From assembly GCF_018139145.2 (NCBI RefSeq), contig NC_059500.1, positions 54,120,663 through 54,184,662 of the forward strand: 64,000 nucleotides of DNA, read 5' to 3'. Source of the DNA: Gymnogyps californianus. Lineage: Eukaryota; Chordata; Aves; Accipitriformes; Cathartidae. The position numbers and the translations under genes are program-made. Within the stretch, counting starts at the first letter, position 1; every line of letters starts with the position of its first letter. This document shows, one piece after another, positions 22,889 to 35,650 of this stretch. The notes under the pieces were generated by a model. That model was not told the DNA's origin. It saw only the letters and a list, made by a program, of their open reading frames with translations, and did not search any database.

Positions 22889-25800
22889 ATGAGGAGGAGA
22901 AAGGCTCCTCCAAGAGCGCAAGGCGCTGCCCTGTCAAGGAGGAGAGCCGGCAGCAGCATGGACAGATGTGCAGCTGGGCCCACTCAGGTCCTCAAGAACA
23001 GGTACGAGGGTTTGTTCCTCCTGGGGACATCAGCTGGCGGGTAGGACCCACAGAGCCCAAAGAGGGCCTGGGGGACACGGCAGAGAAGGCGGCGAGCGCT
23101 GTGGGCGGTGCAACAGTCCAGGGCTTGGGAAACCCGCCGTGAGTGGGGAAGAGGCTCAGCTGAAAGCCCTCTGACCCCTGGGCCCAACCCCCGGGCCTGC
23201 TGCTCGGGGTCCCACCAGGAGACTCGGAGGTTCCTGCTGCTCTCCAGCACAGGCCGTTTCTGGGCGCCTGCTGCAACCACCGTGCAGGTGTGTCTGGGCA
23301 GGCTCTGGCAGAGCCGCGGGAGAGCTCAGCCCTTGCCCCGCCAGGCCTCCCTGGCGCCGTGCTGCTGCGGCTGGAAGGTCCTGGTGGGTCTCTGCTGAGG
23401 GAGAGAAGCCTTGGGGGGTGTTTCGGAGAGGACTCTGGCCCTCGCGCTGCAGAGGCCTTGGGAAGAGGTGGGGGCTTTGGACGAGGGCAGCGGCTCCCTC
23501 TCCCATAGACCGCCAGGCCTCCGGATGCCTGCCAGGGCAGGTTGGTGCTGTGGGGGCTGGGGGCAGTCGGGGTAAGAAGCGGCTGTGCCACCCGGCTCTG
23601 CTGCTGCTTCTGCCCTGTCTCAGCACGGCGGGACGTCTCCTGGGAGGCTTCCCAAAGCCTGTCTCCTTGGCTCAGGTGGCATGGAGATGGTGCAAAACAG
23701 TGCTCCGTCTTTTTCCTCCCATAGGTGCAGCCCTCTCAGGAGGACGAGGGCACCAGCTGGAGAGGGCCAGCGCGCTGCAGCTGCAGTGCGGGAGAAAATG
23801 AGCGTAAGTTCAGCGCTGCCTTTCACCCCGTGTTTGCACCAAGCCTGCCTGGCTCAGCTGGGACCGATGGCCCTGCAGAACCAGCATCATCCTGCCCCGA
23901 TGGAGGCCTGGGGCCACCTCGCCTATGCGACCATGACGGAGCTGGCTACCGTGGCCATGTCTTTGTGGGCTACTGAAGTAACCACGGGTACCCAGGACGG
24001 CAGAGGCCGAGAGGCCAAAGCCTCGTGCACCCTCCCTCCCCAGCCACGCCGTCAGTGCCCTGCCTGCAAGGGGATCCTGCCTGGCCCTCTGACCCGGATC
24101 TCAGGGTGCAACCAGCCCCCCCCTCTCCAGGTCATAACCCTGCCCTGCCCTGCCCCTGCCCCTGCCCTGCCCACGGGGAGGGAGTGCGTAGGACGAGCGC
24201 CCACCTCCCCGCAGGGGTCTGGCACATGCCCTGACGGGCGTCCTCAGAAGAGTCCTCAGGCTTTTGTCCGGTTTCTTTGCCCAGGGTTGGTCTTCAGCAT
24301 TGCTTACAGCCTGGCAATGTCCGTGCTCTCCTTCCAGAGATGCCTCAGCACAGGCGTCTCCACCTGTGAGTACAACACGTGTCCAGTGTGGACACGGAGA
24401 CGGGGGGTGCCAGTGGGTAAGGGGAGCAGGGGGGAGGCTGGAGGTGCTCCCCACCAGGAGACGCCCTGGCTCCCTGTAACTTGCTGCTCCTCAGCTTGTA
24501 AGAGAAAATCCCCTGTGCAGGGCTCTGCCCTTAGGCACTGCTAACACCGGGACTTACTCTTTTTCAGGAAAGGGATCATCAGCCTGAAAAAGGAGAGGTT
24601 CTTCACGATCCTCTTCTTGATGAGCCTAGCTGCTCTCGGTGAGTATTCGCGCGCTGTCAGCAGAGGCACAGAGGTGTGGGTGCGAGCTTCAGCATGAGGG
24701 AGGGGCGCTGGAGCGCCCGTGAGGCCCTTCCAGCCACCCACCTTTGCGGGTCTGGGAGGTGACGAGATGCTGGCTGCATGCAGGGGAAATGGGGCGTAGC
24801 TGTGGGGTGCAAAGCATGCCCGGGAACCAGGGCTGTGCAGAGCCCCGAGGCCCAGGGAGAGGGTCCCTGCTTGGAGCTGCAACCTCTCTCTGCACCCCTT
24901 CCCCGTGTCCTCAGCCAACCTCTTGCCACCCTGGTGTGGGAGGAGACCGCGTGACTACAGGGATCGTTAGAAACTCTAGTCAAGTAACTCTCTCTCGGTG
25001 ATGTGAATTGCAGCTGGTGCCTGCTGCGGGACCTTGCTGCTCGTGTGGATGCTGCAGGCAAAGAATGTGCCACAGGTCAGTGGGACAGGAAAGTCCTGCA
25101 AAGGAGCACTGCTGGCGTGGGTGGGTGGGTAAATCGCCCTGTCCTCCGGTTCCAGGCAGCGACCCACACAAGCGGCAGCAGCTTCTGCCGTGCCTTCCTA
25201 GAGCCGCCGGCTCTAGAAAACTCCGGCAGCTCTGGGACTCAAACGGAGAGCCTTTCTCTTTCAGGTGCTGCTGGGGCAGCCTGCAGCCGAGCTGAAGTCC
25301 CTGCGGTAAGAGCCCTCTCCTCTCTCCAGACCCGCAGCAGGTTTGGTGGGGGAGCGGCAGGTGCGGCCATGCTATTTGCACTCCCTTGCCCAGCGCCCAG
25401 GGCTCGTGCCTTTCGCTCCTGCCTGGGCCTTTTGCTAAACCTGGCGGGGGAGGGAAGCACTTGCAAACCAAGGAAAGAAAAGGGGGCTCGAGCACCTCTG
25501 TCTGTGCTCCTCCCGAGCTTGGAGGCTGCGGGAGGGGCTGGGCAGCTCTCTGACAAGATCTGCTTTCCCGCTGTCTGCAGGAACACGCTGGCTGTGTGGG
25601 GGAAACCATCCCAAGAAATGCAACAGCTGAGGGATGAGCTGGCGCGCCTGGCTGCAGAGATCGGCGCTATGCAGAAGGTGATGCTGCACTTTGGGAAAGA
25701 GGGCTGGGGCGAGCAGGGCCCCGCCCAAGGCCCTTCCTGGGCCAGTTGGTGGGCTTTTCCTGCTCAGCCCACACACCCGTCCCTTGCCAGGGGCTGCTGG

Positions 25801-28548
25801 TTGAGCTTCTCTGCTGTAAAGCCCCTTCTCCTGGCCAGGTCTGACGTGGTCGTTTCCCCTGTTCCTTTGTGTCTTTCCCAGGAAGCTGAGCAAATGAGAG
25901 AGGCCATGTCTGCAACCACGCGGATGTCTGACTGGGCTCTGAAAAGCGCAGGTACGGAGAGACCTCAGGTGCAGGCAGGCAGGGCTCGTCGCACTGGGCT
26001 CGTGCTTGGGGTTGCCAAAAGGAGGCTGCGCTGCAGACTCTGCTCTCCGCGGCAGAGGGAGGTGGGACGAAACCACGGGGCCCAAGAGCAGGATTGTGGC
26101 AGAGCGGCTCCCTTGGGCTCACCCCAGTCCTGCTGTCAGACCCCTCGCTGGTGCCCCGGCCATGCCCCTGACAGCATTTCTGCCCTCTCCCTCTCCGCTG
26201 AGCTTTCCTGGGGAACGAAAGCGTATGGCTAGGTCATCCTCCGCTGTCCACGCAGCGGGGCCTTGGCTTGGGTCTGCGGCCCTTCCCGTGGGGGCTTGCT
26301 GTCTCGCAGCGCCCGCAGACCTTCTCTTTGTGCGGTTGCGGGAGAGAAGCCACCACCGGGCACAGGGATCCCCTCCCTTCCTGGGGCACTTCCGAGGGTG
26401 CGGTACTGCGTGCGGGGCTGGCAGGCAGCCTTAGAAGTCGCCTGCAGCCACCAGGTCCTCCGCGCCTGGGGCCTCTTGCAGTCAGCTGCTCTCTTCTCCC
26501 TTCAGGGGCTGCCATCGACCTGCAGAGATCGTTCAGCAGCTCGGCACGGCTCTGCAGGGTGTTTTGGTTCCTGTGTGCTCCACCCGTTCTGGATACCTTT
26601 GTGCAGGTATAGTAGCAGAAACCATCAGTGCTGCTTCTCTTGCCTCTCAGAAGGTTGGGGGCAAGCCCTGGGGCGTCTCCCCTCAGGCCGGTGGTATTGC
26701 TGAAGGCCGCGGCACTGGTCCGGTCTGGTGCCTGACACCTGAGGTCTCACACAGGGCTTGGCTCCCTCGAAAAGAGCAGTTGCCCTCAGAAGGGGGCTGA
26801 GCTGAGCTGAGCTGAGCTGAGCTGAGCTGAGCTTCCTGCCCACCATCGCTGGTCACTGCTGGGTGAAGAGGCTTCTTCTTTGGGAGCCCATTTCCCTGCC
26901 ACAGCTCTGATTGTCCCTCTGCCGATGGGGCAGTGGAGGGTGGGGGAAGGCTGCAGAGCTGCTGGCCAAGAAGAGAGGTTTCTTGAAAGGCCTGACTCCG
27001 GTGCAGGGTATCAGGTGTTTGCCACTGGCTGGCTGTTTTCCTCTTTCCTGGGCCGGGAAGACGGCCGGGCGCTTCTGCCCGCTTCCCAACACGCCATGCA
27101 TTTCGAGCACAAGCAGAGCCCACAGGCGCAGTGCCGCCTGTGCTTCTGGCTGCAGGGGAGTGCAGCGGGCCCCATCCTGCCCTCGCGTTCATTGCTCTTG
27201 CCCTCTGCTTTCAGCCGGATGCTTCCCCGGGATACTGCTGGCCTTTCCAAGGGTCTCGGAGCGAGGTGCTAATCCGGTTGCCCACACAAACACGACCGAC
27301 GGCCGTCATTATTCAGCACGCCTCAAAGATAGCCTCACCGCTGGGGACTGTCAGTAGCGCCCCCCGAGATTTCACTGTCTCTGTAAGTCTCTGCCGGGCA
27401 CTGGGGCTGGGACCTGGCCACGGGGAAAAGCTGTAACGGGGACTTGCTGCTCTCTGCGCATCTGCCGAGATTCGTGTGCTCCGAAGCACTGCTGTTCCCT
27501 GAGGGGACATTTCAAGGGACACGCGGGCTGCTGTCACCCCTCCTAAGACTTGCTCAGCGCGTTTTGGCCCGGCACCTCCGGGCCCCTGAGCAACACACAA
27601 GGAGGGGACTCAGCCCCACCGCATCCTGTGCCAGACGGCACTGGAGCCGCAGGAGTGGGGCGCAGGTCACGGGCCCGGATCTGGCATGCGCGTTTCCTCA
27701 TGGTCGAGTCGAGCCTGACCCGCTCCCCGGTGCTTTATCTCCAAGGGGCTGGATGAGGAAGGCGAGGAGGAAACTCTGCTGGGGACGTTCACCTACGCCG
27801 TGCAGAAAGAGCTGACCCAGACCTTCCCTCTGCAGGTACAGTGCGCGCGAGCAGGCAAGAGGCCAGGGCAGAGACGCCGGTTTGCCAGCAAGTCGCCTGC
27901 AGAAGGCGCGTGGACGGTCCCTGCCGGGGCAGGGGCCCGACCCGGGCCGAGAGAAGCATTGGCGGGATCGGGAGGGAGAGTGGCATCGGGCAGGGCGGCA
28001 AAAGCAGAACAAAGGCCGCGCTGGCCCCACAGCCGTCCTGGTCCCCGGAGCTGCCTGGCAGCACCCGCCAGGCAGGCGGTGGCAGGGAGGACGCCCAGCA
28101 CCTTGCCCCGGCATCAGGACTTTCCCTGGGCCCCGCTTCCCCGGCAGCAGCGAGCCTCAGGTTTCCAGAGCTGCCGGCCACACTGTCTGAGGCCGGGCGT
28201 TTGCTCTGCAGGGGCCCAGGGGTCCTTTGCCGCGGGGGTGGGAGAAGGGAAGGAGGGAGAAGCTGCCGCCTCAGCCAGGGCGGGAGCTGGTCCCGGAGCA
28301 GGGGCGGGGCTGGCGGAGGAAGATGCGCGGAGCCCGCTCTGAGTCCTTACAGCCCAGGAGTGACGCTGCTTTTTGCCGTGGTTTCTTTGCAGAATGGGAT
28401 CCCCAGAGCCTTTCGGTTTTTGAAACTTGGCATACGGAGCAACTGGGGAAAACCAGGATACACCTGCATTTATCGAGTGCAGGTGCATGGGAAGATTGTG
28501 GGAACGAATGCCGTCGGCGAGACGCATGTGAAGACCTTCCCTCAGTAA
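22889..28548 (+). CDS. SUN domain protein, copy B (12 exons, two 1-bp exon deletions)
   Basis: Exons match copy A: 22889-23001, 23725-23803, 24285-24365, 24568-24638, 25014-25075, 25265-25305, 25581-25677, 25882-25951, 26506-26606, 27215-27382, 27746-27835 and 28393-28548. Exon 2 is 79 rather than 80 bases (CCCC read as CCC) and exon 3 is 81 rather than 82 (CCC read as CC). Taken at face value the reading frame breaks twice before the transmembrane region. Exons 4-12 are identical in length to copy A and encode the same coiled coil and full SUN domain. The two exon deletions belong to a cluster of 26 net one-base losses in homopolymers between about 22600 and 25120, so they may be consensus errors rather than true mutations. 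It is either an intact second gene or a very young pseudogene. Confidence 0.75.
26808..26842. repeat. TGAGC pentamer repeat, 7 units (intron 9, copy B)
   Basis: Seven perfect tandem TGAGC units at the position equivalent to 17420 in copy A. The two-unit difference accounts exactly for the 10-base offset change between copies A and B here. Confidence 0.95.
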
Positions 28549-29984
28549 CGATTAAAGAGGAGAATGGAGAAAGAGACCGGAGGGATGCGGCTGTTAGTGT
28601 GGTGCAGAGCAATGTTGTTTCAGAGGCCCTCTCAAAGCTGCCAACTTCTGCCTTTCGCAGGCTGAGGCCTTCCTCAGGCTCTCCGCTTTCTCTCCAGCAC
28701 GGGGATGTTTCCTAACGGAGCAAAAGGAGACGACGCTCCCGTAGCCTTTCCGTGCCTAAGGTCCTTGACGAAATCCTGTGGCACGAGGGCCGCCCCCCCC
28801 ATCTCGCCCCAAGAAGGAGTCGTCGGAGCCTGGCAGCGTTTGGGGGTCATGATCCCCAAAGCACTGGCCCATTCCATTCAGGGGGCACCTTGGCTCTGGG
28901 GACTGGGGTGCAGCCATGGCTGGGACCCTTGAGGGGTCTGAAACTCCAGCACCGAGGCTCCTCCCAGAGTTTCACAGGCCCTGCGGTTACTCTAGTCCCA
29001 GGCCACGTAGGGCCTAGGGTTTGGCCATATTGTCCACCAGCGTGTGTCACAAACCCAAACCAACTTCTTGATTCGGGGAATTTCTCCCCGTCTAACTGAC
29101 TTGCCCGTGAGCAACCTATTAACTACTGCTCCTCATATTGAAGGAAAAGAAACGCAAACAAAACCCGTTTGGGAGTCATGGTTCCCAAAGCACTGGCCCA
29201 TTCCATTTAGGGGCACCTGGGCTCTGGGGACTGGGTGGGGTGGGGGCCCAGATGGGGTGCAGGCATGTCTGCGACCCTTGAGGGGTGTCTGAGATGGATG
29301 AGGAGGCCTGAGCAGCCTGTCGCCGGGGTGGGGGGGGATCCTGGCTCAGCTCCTCCGTGCCCGTGTGCGCTCCCAGGCACAGCCCTCCACTTCTGCCTTC
29401 TGCCTTCTGCTTCTCTTCAAGAGAGCCACCGTTCTGCCGCCCTGAAACTCCAACGCACAGCCAGCTCCCAGCTGAATGCTGTACACACAAACATCTGTCT
29501 TTGTCACGGGGAGATTTGCCCAGTTCAGCTCTACGTCTTCAACAGCCAGTACGCAAGGGTATGCACCTACACCCATTCATCTCAGGTGGATGTCAACTCT
29601 GAAGCCTCAAGCTGACGGTTCCACCGTCACCCCTGCTGCTCTGCTAAGTATAGCACTAGGAGGCCTGAAGGCCAGTGTAATGTCCCTCTCACTCCAGCGG
29701 GCGCAGCTTTGCGGGGAAAGCTTGGGCACCTCTGCTCTCCTTCCACCTTGCTTTCCTCATTTGCCTTTGAAGGGAATGGGGGAATAGGCAAGTTCAGGTG
29801 CACAGTTACATTGTCGTCAAGCTAATTCACAGGTCAGTGGGTGGGTGGGTAAATCGCCCTGTCCTCCGGTTCCAGGCAGCGACCCACACAAGCGGCAGCA
29901 GCTTCTGCCGTGCCTTCCTAGAGCCGCCGGCTCTAGAAAACTCCGGCAGCTCTGGGACTCAAACGGAGAGCCTTTCTCTTTCAG

Positions 29985-32900
29985 GTGCTGCTGGGGCAGC
30001 CTGCAGCCGAGCTGAAGTCCCTGCGGTAAGAGCCCTCTCCTCTCTCCAGACCCGCAGCAGGTTTGGTGGGGGAGCGGCAGGTGCGGCCATGCTATTTGCA
30101 CTCCCTTGCCCAGCGCCCAGGGCTCGTGCCTTTCGCTCCTGCCTGGGCCTTTTGCTAAACCTGGCGGGGGAGGGAAGCACTTGCAAACCAAGGAAAGAAA
30201 AGGGGGCTCGAGCACCTCTGTCTGTGCTCCTCCCGAGCTTGGAGGCTGCGGGAGGGGCTGGGCAGCTCTCTGACAAGATCTGCTTTCCCGCTGTCTGCAG
30301 GAACACGCTGGCTGTGTGGGGGAAACCATCCCAAGAAATGCAACAGCTGAGGGATGAGCTGGCGCGCCTGGCTGCAGAGATCGGCGCTATGCAGAAGGTG
30401 ATGCTGCACTTTGGGAAAGAGGGCTGGGGCGAGCAGGGCCCCGCCCAAGGCCCTTCCTGGGCCAGTTGGTGGGCTTTTCCTGCTCAGCCCACACACCCGT
30501 CCCTTGCCAGGGGCTGCTGGTTGAGCTTCTCTGCTGTAAAGCCCCTTCTCCTGGCCAGGTCTGACGTGGTCGTTTCCCCTGTTCCTTTGTGTCTTTCCCA
30601 GGAAGCTGAGCAAATGAGAGAGGCCATGTCTGCAACCACGCGGATGTCTGACTGGGCTCTGAAAAGCGCAGGTACGGAGAGACCTCAGGTGCAGGCAGGC
30701 AGGGCTCGTCGCACTGGGCTCGTGCTTGGGGTTGCCAAAAGGAGGCTGCGCTGCAGACTCTGCTCTCCGCGGCAGAGGGAGGTGGGACGAAACCACGGGG
30801 CCCAAGAGCAGGATTGTGGCAGAGCGGCTCCCTTGGGCTCACCCCAGTCCTGCTGTCAGACCCCTCGCTGGTGCCCCGGCCATGCCCCTGACAGCATTTC
30901 TGCCCTCTCCCTCTCCGCTGAGCTTTCCTGGGGAACGAAAGCGTATGGCTAGGTCATCCTCCGCTGTCCACGCAGCGGGGCCTTGGCTTGGGTCTGCGGC
31001 CCTTCCCGTGGGGGCTTGCTGTCTCGCAGCGCCCGCAGACCTTCTCTTTGTGCGGTTGCGGGAGAGAAGCCACCACCGGGCACAGGGATCCCCTCCTTCC
31101 TGGGGCACTTCCGAGGGTGCGGTACTGCGTGCGGGGCTGGCAGGCAGCCTTAGAAGTCGCCTGCAGCCACCAGGTCCTCCGCGCCTGGGGCCTCTTGCAG
31201 TCAGCTGCTCTCTTCTCCCTTCAGGGGCTGCCATCGACCTGCAGAGATCGTTCAGCAGCTCGGCACGGCTCTGCAGGGTGTTTTGGTTCCTGTGTGCTCC
31301 ACCCGTTCTGGATACCTTTGTGCAGGTATAGTAGCAGAAACCATCAGTGCTGCTTCTCTTGCCTCTCAGAAGGTTGGGGGCAAGCCCTGGGGCGTCTCCC
31401 CTCAGGCCGGTGGTATTGCTGAAGGCCGCGGCACTGGTCCGGTCTGGTGCCTGACACCTGAGGTCTCACACAGGGCTTGGCTCCCTCGAAAAGAGCAGTT
31501 GCCCTCAGAAGGGGGCTGAGCTGAGCTGAGCTGAGCTGAGCTGAGCTGAGCTGAGCTTCCTGCCCACCATCGCTGGTCACTGCTGGGTGAAGAGGCTTCT
31601 TCTTTGGGAGCCCATTTCCCTGCCACAGCTCTGATTGTCCCTCTGCCGATGGGGCAGTGGAGGGTGGGGGAAGGCTGCAGAGCTGCTGGCCAAGAAGAGA
31701 GGTTTCTTGAAAGGCCTGACTCCGGTGCAGGGTATCAGGTGTTTGCCACTGGCTGGCTGTTTTCCTCTTTCCTGGGCCGGGAAGACGGCCGGGCGCTTCT
31801 GCCCGCTTCCCAACACGCCATGCATTTCGAGCACAAGCAGAGCCCACAGGCGCAGTGCCGCCTGTGCTTCTGGCTGCAGGGGAGTGCAGCGGGCCCCATC
31901 CTGCCCTCGCGTTCATTGCTCTTGCCCTCTGCTTTCAGCCGGATGCTTCCCCGGGATACTGCTGGCCTTTCCAAGGGTCTCGGAGCGAGGTGCTAATCCG
32001 GTTGCCCACACAAACACGACCGACGGCCGTCATTATTCAGCACGCCTCAAAGATAGCCTCACCGCTGGGGACTGTCAGTAGCGCCCCCCGAGATTTCACT
32101 GTCTCTGTAAGTCTCTGCCGGGCACTGGGGGCTGGGACCTGGCCACGGGGAAAAGCTGTAACGGGGACTTGCTGCTCTCTGCGCATCTGCCGAGATTCGT
32201 GTGCTCCGAAGCACTGCTGTTCCCTGAGGGGACATTTCAAGGGACACGCGGGCTGCTGTCACCCCTCCTAAGACTTGCTCAGCGCGTTTTGGCCCGGCAC
32301 CTCCGGGCCCCTGAGCAACACACAAGGAGGGGACTCAGCCCCACCGCATCCTGTGCCAGACGGCACTGGAGCCGCAGGAGTGGGGCGCAGGTCACGGGCC
32401 CGGATCTGGCATGCGCGTTTCCTCATGGTCGAGTCGAGCCTGACCCGCTCCCCGGTGCTTTATCTCCAAGGGGCTGGATGAGGAAGGCGAGGAGGAAACT
32501 CTGCTGGGGACGTTCACCTACGCCGTGCAGAAAGAGCTGACCCAGACCTTCCCTCTGCAGGTACAGTGCGCGCGAGCAGGCAAGAGGCCAGGGCAGAGAC
32601 GCCGGTTTGCCAGCAAGTCGCCTGCAGAAGGCGCGTGGACGGTCCCTGCCGGGGCAGGGGCCCGACCCGGGCCGAGAGAAGCATTGGCGGGATCGGGAGG
32701 GAGAGTGGCATCGGGCAGGGCGGCAAAAGCAGAACAAAGGCCGCGCTGGCCCCACAGCCGTCCTGGTCCCCGGAGCTGCCTGGCAGCACCCGCCAGGCAG
32801 GCGGTGGCAGGGAGGACGCCCAGCACCTTGCCCCGGCATCAGGACTTTCCCTGGGCCCCGCTTCCCCGGCAGCAGCGAGCCTCAGGTTTCCAGAGCTGCC

Positions 32901-33273
32901 GGCCACACTGTCTGAGGCCGGGCGTTTGCTCTGCAGGGGCCCAGGGGTCCTTTGCCGCGGGGGTGGGAGAAGGGAAGGAGGGAGAAGCTGCCGCCTCAGC
33001 CAGGGCGGGAGCTGGTCCCGGAGCAGGGGCGGGGCTGGCGGAGGAAGATGCGCGGAGCCCGCTCTGAGTCCTTACAGCCCAGGAGTGACGCTGCTTTTTG
33101 CCGTGGTTTCTTTGCAGAATGGGATCCCCAGAGCCTTTCGGTTTTTGAAACTTGGCATACGGAGCAACTGGGGAAAACCAGGATACACCTGCATTTATCG
33201 AGTGCAGGTGCATGGGAAGATTGTGGGAACGAATGCCGTCGGCGAGACGCATGTGAAGACCTTCCCTCAGTAA
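29985..33273 (+). pseudogene. SUN domain gene, copy C (exons 6-12 only)
   Basis: Only exons 6-12 are present: 29985-30025, 30301-30397, 30602-30671, 31225-31325, 31939-32106, 32471-32560 and 33118-33273. All splice sites and the reading frame are intact. They encode the equivalent of residues 137-376: linker, coiled coil and a complete SUN domain ending FPQ-stop. There is no start codon, N-terminus or transmembrane exon, because the unit begins within intron 5. It lies in the same orientation directly downstream of copy B. Exon 5 of B could therefore splice to exon 6 of C in phase, making C a duplicated 3' cassette. With no promoter of its own it is otherwise a partial pseudogene. Transcription cannot be judged from sequence. 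Confidence 0.8.
31517..31556. repeat. TGAGC pentamer repeat, 8 units (intron 9, copy C)
   Basis: Eight perfect tandem TGAGC units, intermediate between copies A and B. Confidence 0.95.
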
Positions 33274-34734
33274 CGATTAAAGAGGAGAATGGAGAAAGAG
33301 ACCGGAGGGATGCGGCTGTTAGTGTGGTGCAGAGCAATGTTGTTTCAGAGGCCCTCTCAAAGCTGCCAACTTCTGCCTTTCGCAGGCTGAGGCCTTCCTC
33401 AGGCTCTCCGCTTTCTCTCCAGCACGGGGATGTTTCCTAACGGAGCAAAAGGAGACGACGCTCCCGTAGCCTTTCCGTGCCTAAGGTCCTTGACGAAATC
33501 CTGTGGCACGAGGGCCGCCCCCCCCATCTCGCCCCAAGAAGGAGTCGTCGGAGCCTGGCAGCGTTTGGGGGTCATGATCCCCAAAGCACTGGCCCATTCC
33601 ATTCAGGGGGCACCTTGGCTCTGGGGACTGGGGTGCAGCCATGGCTGGGACCCTTGAGGGGTCTGAAACTCCAGCACCGAGGCTCCTCCCAGAGTTTCAC
33701 AGGCCCTGCGGTTACTCCAGTCCCAGGCCACGTAGGGCCTAGGGTTTGGCCATATTGTCCACCAGCGTGTGTCACAAACCCAAACCAACTTCTTGATTCG
33801 GGGAATTTCTCCCCGTCTAACTGACTTGCCCGTGAGCAACCTATTAACTACTGCTCCTCATATTGAAGGAAAAGAAACGCAAACAAAACCCGTTTGGGAG
33901 TCATGGTTCCCAAAGCACTGGCCCATTCCATTTAGGGGCACCTGGGCTCTGGGGACTGGGTGGGGTGGGGGCCCAGATGGGGTGCAGGCATGTCTGCGAC
34001 CCTTGAGGGGTGTCTGAGATGGATGAGGAGGCCTGAGCAGCCTGTCGCCGGGGTGGGGGGGGATCCTGGCTCAGCTCCTCCGTGCCCGTGTGCGCTCCCA
34101 GGCACAGCCCTCCACTTCTGCCTTCTGCCTTCTGCTTCTCTTCAAGAGAGCCACCGTTCTGCCGCCCTGAAACTCCAACGCACAGCCAGCTCCCAGCTGA
34201 ATGCTGTACACACAAACATCTGTCTTTGTCACGGGGAGATTTGCCCAGTTCAGCTCTACGTCTTCAACAGCCAGTACGCAAGGGTATGCACCTACACCCA
34301 TTCATCTCAGGTGGATGTCAACTCTGAAGCCTCAAGCTGACGGTTCCACCGTCACCCCTGCTGCTCTGCTAAGTATAGCACTAGGAGGCCTGAAGGCCAG
34401 TGTAATGTCCCTCTCACTCCAGCGGGCGCAGCTTTGCGGGGAAAGCTTGGGCACCTCTGCTCTCCTTCCACCTTGCTTTCCTCATTTGCCTTTGAAGGGA
34501 ATGGGGGAATAGGCAAGTTCAGGTGCACAGTTACATTGTCGTCAAGCTAATTCACAGGTCAGTGGGTGGGGAGGTTGGTGGGCTGCTGCCCCACAGTTCC
34601 ACTGCCAGTGTCCTCTGTTGGCAGGGAAATGGGACCACATTGGTGCAAGCTTCATTTCCCATGGAAGTCGCTGTCAGAAATGCTTGGAAGAAAAGCCTCT
34701 GCTCAACGGTCTGCAAGAGGACGGCTGTAAGCTT

Positions 34735-35650
34735 AGACTCATAGAGTGACTGAGGTTGGAAGAGACCTCTGCAGGTCATCTGGTCCAACGCCCCTGCTCT
34801 AGCAGGGCCACGTACGGCTGGTTGCCCAGGACCGTGTCCAGACGGCTTTTGACTATCTCCAAGGTAGGAGACTCTACAGCCTCTCTGGGCAGCCTGCACC
34901 AGGGCTCAGTCACCCTCGTGGTAACAAAGTGTTTCCTGATGTTCAGAGGGCGCCTGCCGTGTTTCAGTCTGTGCCCATCGCCTCTGGTCCTGTCACTGGG
35001 CACCACTGAGAAGAGCCTGGCTCTGTCTTCGTTGCACCCTCCCTTTGGGTATTTATAGATGTCTGGATGAGGTCTCCCCTGTGCCTTCTCTTCCTAGGCT
35101 GAACCGTCCCAGCTCTCTCAGCCTTTCCTCATAGGAGAGATGCTCCAGTCCCTTCACCGTCTTGCTGGCCCTTCGCTGGCATATGTGCATGTGTCTCTTG
35201 TATTGGGGAGCCCAGAACTGGACACAGCACTCCAGGTGTGGCCTCACCAGTGCTGAGGAGAGGGCAAGGATCACCTCCCTCGACCTGCTGGCAGCACTCC
35301 TCCTAGCGCAGTGCAGGATACCATTTGCCGCCTTTGCCGCGAGGGCACATTGCTGGCTCGTGTTCAGCTTGGTGTTGAACATAAACGAGAACACCAGCAT
35401 GTTCCCCCCTCAGGTGCAGGACTTGGCCCTTCACTCCTGGATGGACTTCATGAGGCCTCTGTCAGCCCATTTCTCCCGCCTGTTGAGGTCCCTCTGGAGG
35501 GCAGCACGACCTCTGGTGCATCAGCTGTGTGTCATCAGCAAACTTGCTGAGGGCACGCTCTGCCCCATCATCCAGATCATTAATGAAGATGTTAAACAGG
35601 AGTGGACCCACTACTGAGCCCTGGGGTACGTCTCGCCCCAGGAAGGCGTA
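34735..35650 (-). mobile_element. CR1 LINE fragment between units C and D
   Basis: Reverse-orientation CR1 equivalent to that at 20646-21560, including its 3' end. Same RT motifs on the minus strand. Confidence 0.88.

Larger units (their letters stand above)
20646..29836 (+). repeat. Tandem array unit B (complete, carries SUN copy B)
   Basis: Second array unit. It starts with a CR1 that has its 3' end, then the same 5' flank, LTR remnant, 12 exons and 3' flank as unit A. It is cut short on the right at about 29837, where a GTGGGTGGG string joins directly to intron 5 sequence of the next copy. Confidence 0.9.
29837..34734 (+). repeat. Tandem array unit C (5'-truncated)
   Basis: A 4.72-kb partial unit beginning inside SUN intron 5 and running through the 3' flank. 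Offsets to unit B are 4719-4725 throughout. It lacks the CR1, LTR remnant and exons 1-5, and ends with the same exon-like segment (about 34625-34729) seen after copy A. Confidence 0.9.
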
